From JAVKFY01 sp040223615 (GTDB taxonomy: Bacteria; Pseudomonadota; Alphaproteobacteria; GCA-2731375): a stretch of DNA of 64,000 bases. Below, piece after piece: positions 61,073-64,000 of this stretch. The position numbers and the translations under genes were made by a program. The notes under the pieces are model-generated. The model did not search any database. It was not told the origin of the DNA and saw only the letters and a program-made list of their open reading frames with translations. Numbering within the stretch: position 1 is the first letter of the stretch; each line of letters opens with the position of its first letter. Where the stretch lies: NCBI GenBank assembly GCA_040223615.1, contig JAVKFY010000025.1, positions 61,357 through 125,356 of the forward strand. Reading direction: 5' to 3'.

Positions 61073-61601
61073 CGCGCTCGTGCTGCTCGCGCTTGTCGCC
61101 TGCCAGGCGGCACCGCGGCCGTTCCAGCCGGGTGACAAGAACCAGCTCAGGGCGCTGATGCGCCAGGTCGAGGTGCTGCCGGAAGCGCCGGACCCGGCGG
61201 TGGTGCTGGCCGCGGTCGACGGCGCGCCGGCCGATGGCGACCTGAAGCTGGCCCGCGCGATGCGCCAGGCGCTGGACCAGGCCGGCGTGCTGCTGGTGCC
61301 GATCCCGGACGATTCGACTCCGGTGCTGATGGGCGCGGTGCATATCGAGCCGGCGGGCGACCTGCGCCGGCGGGTCGAGATCACCTGGACGCTGATCCGG
61401 CCGGACGGCCGGGAAGTCGGCAATGTCGGCCAGGCGGAGGAACTGCCGCGAGCGCTGGCCGAGGGCGACTGGACCGTGCTGTCGCAGGCGATCGCCGATG
61501 CCGGGGTACCGGCCGTGGTCGAGTTGCTGCGCATCGAGGCCGAGCGGCGGGTACAGCGCGACGCAGATGGTGAGGCCGGGCGCGCGACCGGGCGCGAGTA
61601 G
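61056..61601 (+). CDS. Lipoprotein of unknown function
   Basis: This 181-residue protein starts with GTG. The signal (RWWASALVLLALVACQA) has a lipobox with cysteine at residue 16. The mature part has beta-rich segments (VLLVPIPDDSTPVLMGAVHIEPAG, VEITWTLIRPDGREVGNV) and an Arg-rich tail. It should be lipidated by Lgt, encoded nearby. I recognise no family with certainty. It partly overlaps the micro-ORF before it and lies upstream of prs. Confidence 0.75.
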   Translation: MRWWASALVLLALVACQAAPRPFQPGDKNQLRALMRQVEVLPEAPDPAVVLAAVDGAPADGDLKLARAMRQALDQAGVLLVPIPDDSTPVLMGAVHIEPAGDLRRRVEITWTLIRPDGREVGNVGQAEELPRALAEGDWTVLSQAIADAGVPAVVELLRIEAERRVQRDADGEAGRATGRE

Positions 61602-61669
61602 GCCCGCGTTTACACCATCGGGGCCGCTGGCTATGTTGACGCCCGCGCGGGCACGGCGACAGGTGAAGC

Positions 61670-62623
<954 letters not shown>

Positions 62624-62628
62624 GCCAG

Positions 62629-63864
62629 ATGGATTTCAACGATTCAGCCGAAGAGGCCGCGTTCCGCGCCGAGGCGCGTGCGTTCCTTGAAGCCAATGCC
62701 GAGCGCAAGGCGAACCAGCCGGTCAACGTCGACCGCGCGCGCCGCGACCCCGCCACCCTGGTGAAGACGGCGAAGGCGTGGCAGGCGAAGAAGGCGGAAG
62801 CCGGGTTCGCCGCCATCACCTGGCCGGAGACCTACGGCGGCCGCGGCCTCGCCCCGATCTTCCAGGTGATCTACAACCAGGAAGAGGGCAACTTCGCGGT
62901 GCCGCGCGGCGTGTTCGAGATCGGGCTCGGCATGTGCATCCCGACGATGATGACCTATGCCACGCCGGCACAGCAGGATCGCCATGTCGGCCCGGCGCTG
63001 CGCGGCCAGGAGATATGGTGCCAGCTGTTTTCCGAGCCGTCGGCCGGCTCGGACCTCGCCGGCCTGCGCACCCGCGCGGTGCGCGACGCCGACGACTGGG
63101 TGATCAACGGCCAGAAAATCTGGACGTCGGGCGCGCATTTCTCCGACTTCGGCATCATCGTCACCCGCTCCGACCCGAGCCAGCCGAAACACAAGGGGCT
63201 GACCTTCTTCTTCCTCGACATGAAGGCGCCCGGCGTCGAGGTGAAGCCGATCAAGCAGATTTCCGGCGCCGCGAATTTCAACGAGGTGTTCTTCACCGAC
63301 GTGCGCATCCCCGACACGCAGCGCCTGGGCGAGGTCGGCGAGGGCTGGAAGGTGTCGATCACCACGCTGATGAACGAGCGGCTGGCGGTCGGCGAGGCGC
63401 CGGGGCCGGATTTCGACGAGATCATGCAACTGGCGCAACGGCTGGAGCTGGACGGCGACGCGGCGGTCAAGGACCCGGCCGTGCGCGAACGACTGGCCGA
63501 CTGGTACATCCGCTGGCAGGGCCTGAAACTGTCGAAGTTCCGCACCATGACGGCGCTGTCGCGCGGCGAAACGCCGGGCCCTGAATCCTCGATCACCAAG
63601 CTGGTCTCGGCCGGCAAGCTGCAGGAGATCGCCGGCTTCGGCATGGACATGATGGACATGGCCGGGGTGATTTCCGACCCGGACGAGGCGCCGATGCAGG
63701 CGCTGTTCCAGGAGGCGCTGCTGTACGCGCCGGCGCTGCGCATCGCCGGCGGCACCGACGAAATCCTGCGCAACATCATCGCCGAACGCGTGCTTGGCCT
63801 GCCGCCGGACATCCGGGTCGACAAGGAACTGCCGTTCGACCAGCTCCCCACCGGCACCGGCTAG
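62629..63864 (+). CDS. Acyl-CoA dehydrogenase family protein
   Basis: This 411-residue FAD enzyme has the middle-domain motif WCQLFSEPSAGSDLAGLRTRA, WVINGQKIWTSGAHFSDFGI, and the C-terminal helical domain ending YAPALRIAGGTDEILRNIIAERVLGLP. These are acyl-CoA dehydrogenase markers. Electrons would go to EtfAB, encoded in this window. The chain length specificity is unknown. It starts five bases after prs. Its stop codon TAG appears to be followed directly by an IS630-type element, with the TA as target. Confidence 0.93.
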   Translation: MDFNDSAEEAAFRAEARAFLEANAERKANQPVNVDRARRDPATLVKTAKAWQAKKAEAGFAAITWPETYGGRGLAPIFQVIYNQEEGNFAVPRGVFEIGLGMCIPTMMTYATPAQQDRHVGPALRGQEIWCQLFSEPSAGSDLAGLRTRAVRDADDWVINGQKIWTSGAHFSDFGIIVTRSDPSQPKHKGLTFFFLDMKAPGVEVKPIKQISGAANFNEVFFTDVRIPDTQRLGEVGEGWKVSITTLMNERLAVGEAPGPDFDEIMQLAQRLELDGDAAVKDPAVRERLADWYIRWQGLKLSKFRTMTALSRGETPGPESSITKLVSAGKLQEIAGFGMDMMDMAGVISDPDEAPMQALFQEALLYAPALRIAGGTDEILRNIIAERVLGLPPDIRVDKELPFDQLPTGTG

Positions 63865-64000
63865 AGCGTTTCTGACATTGACTGAATCGATGGGGGATTC
63901 CCTTCCGGGTTGATTTGTGATTCAAGCTGGGTGCTGGAGTTGGAGGCCAGCTTGGATGGTCCGACCCTATTCGAACGATCTTCGTGAACGTGTGGTGGCC
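63864..64000 (+). mobile_element. IS630-family element, left end (partial)
   Basis: From the G of the stop codon the sequence GAGCGTTTCTGACATTGACT looks like a terminal inverted repeat. It is followed by a leader and a transposase start. IS630/Tc1 elements insert at TA, and TA stands here directly before the putative end. The element continues beyond the window, so the right end, full length and any target duplication cannot be seen. Confidence 0.65.
63956..64000 (+). CDS. IS630-type transposase, N-terminal fragment
   Basis: ATG at 63956 opens a frame MVRPYSNDLRERVVA, closely matching the common start of IS630 transposases (MARPYSxDLRERVV). Only 15 codons are visible. The helix-turn-helix and DDE catalytic residues lie beyond the edge. 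There is GGAGG-like sequence 13 bases upstream. Confidence 0.7.
   Translation, partial: MVRPYSNDLRERVVA

Overview
The window is a very GC-rich stretch of bacterial chromosome. Its gene content points to an alphaproteobacterium, most likely a Rhodospirillales-type organism. The supporting genes are argH-lptM-lysA followed by a DUF4175 gene, etfB-etfA with a 3-hydroxybutyryl-CoA dehydrogenase, a class II-type leuA, COQ9, UbiK, an NDUFS6-like zinc-finger protein, a DUF1127 protein and many GTG/TTG starts with 4-base gene overlaps. Nearly all of it is ordinary housekeeping and metabolic sequence. I see no prophage, CRISPR array, rRNA or large genomic island. One tRNA-Arg(CCG) is present, and an IS630-type element starts at the right edge.

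Layout. 1-3.5 kb: an unknown partial gene, a TauD/TfdA dioxygenase, a cupin, and an RTX/PPC secreted protein. 3.6-10.2 kb (minus): a DMT exporter whose 5' end abuts a 272-bp repeat element, then the operon argH-lptM-lysA-DUF4175. 10.2-13.4 kb: tlpA and the etfBA-hbd operon. 13.6-19.8 kb: small hypotheticals, the tRNA, an ABC ATPase with no canonical start codon, a zinc-finger protein, a STAS/MBL operon, a GNAT, a membrane protein and a nucleotidyltransferase. 20-23 kb: leuA, a VOC pseudogene and a lysine/alanine-rich histone-like gene. 23.1-31.1 kb (minus): the PEP-CTERM/exosortase-associated operon sORF-glycosyltransferase-prsK-prsR-prsT. 31.4-40.7 kb: DUF1127/LysR, a methyltransferase, gamma-glutamyltransferase, the DUF427-MFS-tam-peptidoglycan-binding operon, a decayed ABC binding protein and a serine-glyoxylate aminotransferase. 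40.8-49.3 kb: an MshEN-AAA ATPase, GNAT, a secreted propeller protein, an FAD/Fe-S dehydrogenase fusion and a GGDEF-EAL protein. 49.3-64 kb: a solute-binding protein, CsaA/COQ9, an Ldh-family dehydrogenase, a nitronate monooxygenase-like protein, a PEP-CTERM cargo protein, proC, YbjN, UbiK, an lgt-methyltransferase-pgeF-hydrolase-M24 run, a lipoprotein, prs, an acyl-CoA dehydrogenase and the IS630 edge.

The most interesting signal is regulatory. A consensus sigma-54 promoter (GG-N10-GC) lies about 50 bases upstream of an unannotated 64-codon ORF. That ORF has a strong ribosome-binding site and overlaps the start of the XrtA-type glycosyltransferase by ATGA. The same operon continues into prsK, prsR (a sigma-54 activator with an intact GAFTGA motif) and prsT. 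A second sigma-54 promoter precedes the PEP-CTERM cargo gene 23 kb away. The window thus holds a plausible self-regulated surface-protein/exopolysaccharide circuit: sensor, enhancer-binding activator, its own promoter, and one cargo target. The exosortase itself is not in the window.

Secondary points of interest are: paired palindromes with compensatory changes inside a MITE-like element that abuts a start-less transporter gene; a repeat that supplies the ribosome-binding site and start codon of a secreted protein; an M24 'peptidase' lacking its metal ligands; and an IS630 element that appears to have inserted into the TA of a stop codon. All assignments come from reading the sequence and from remembered family features; no database search was run.
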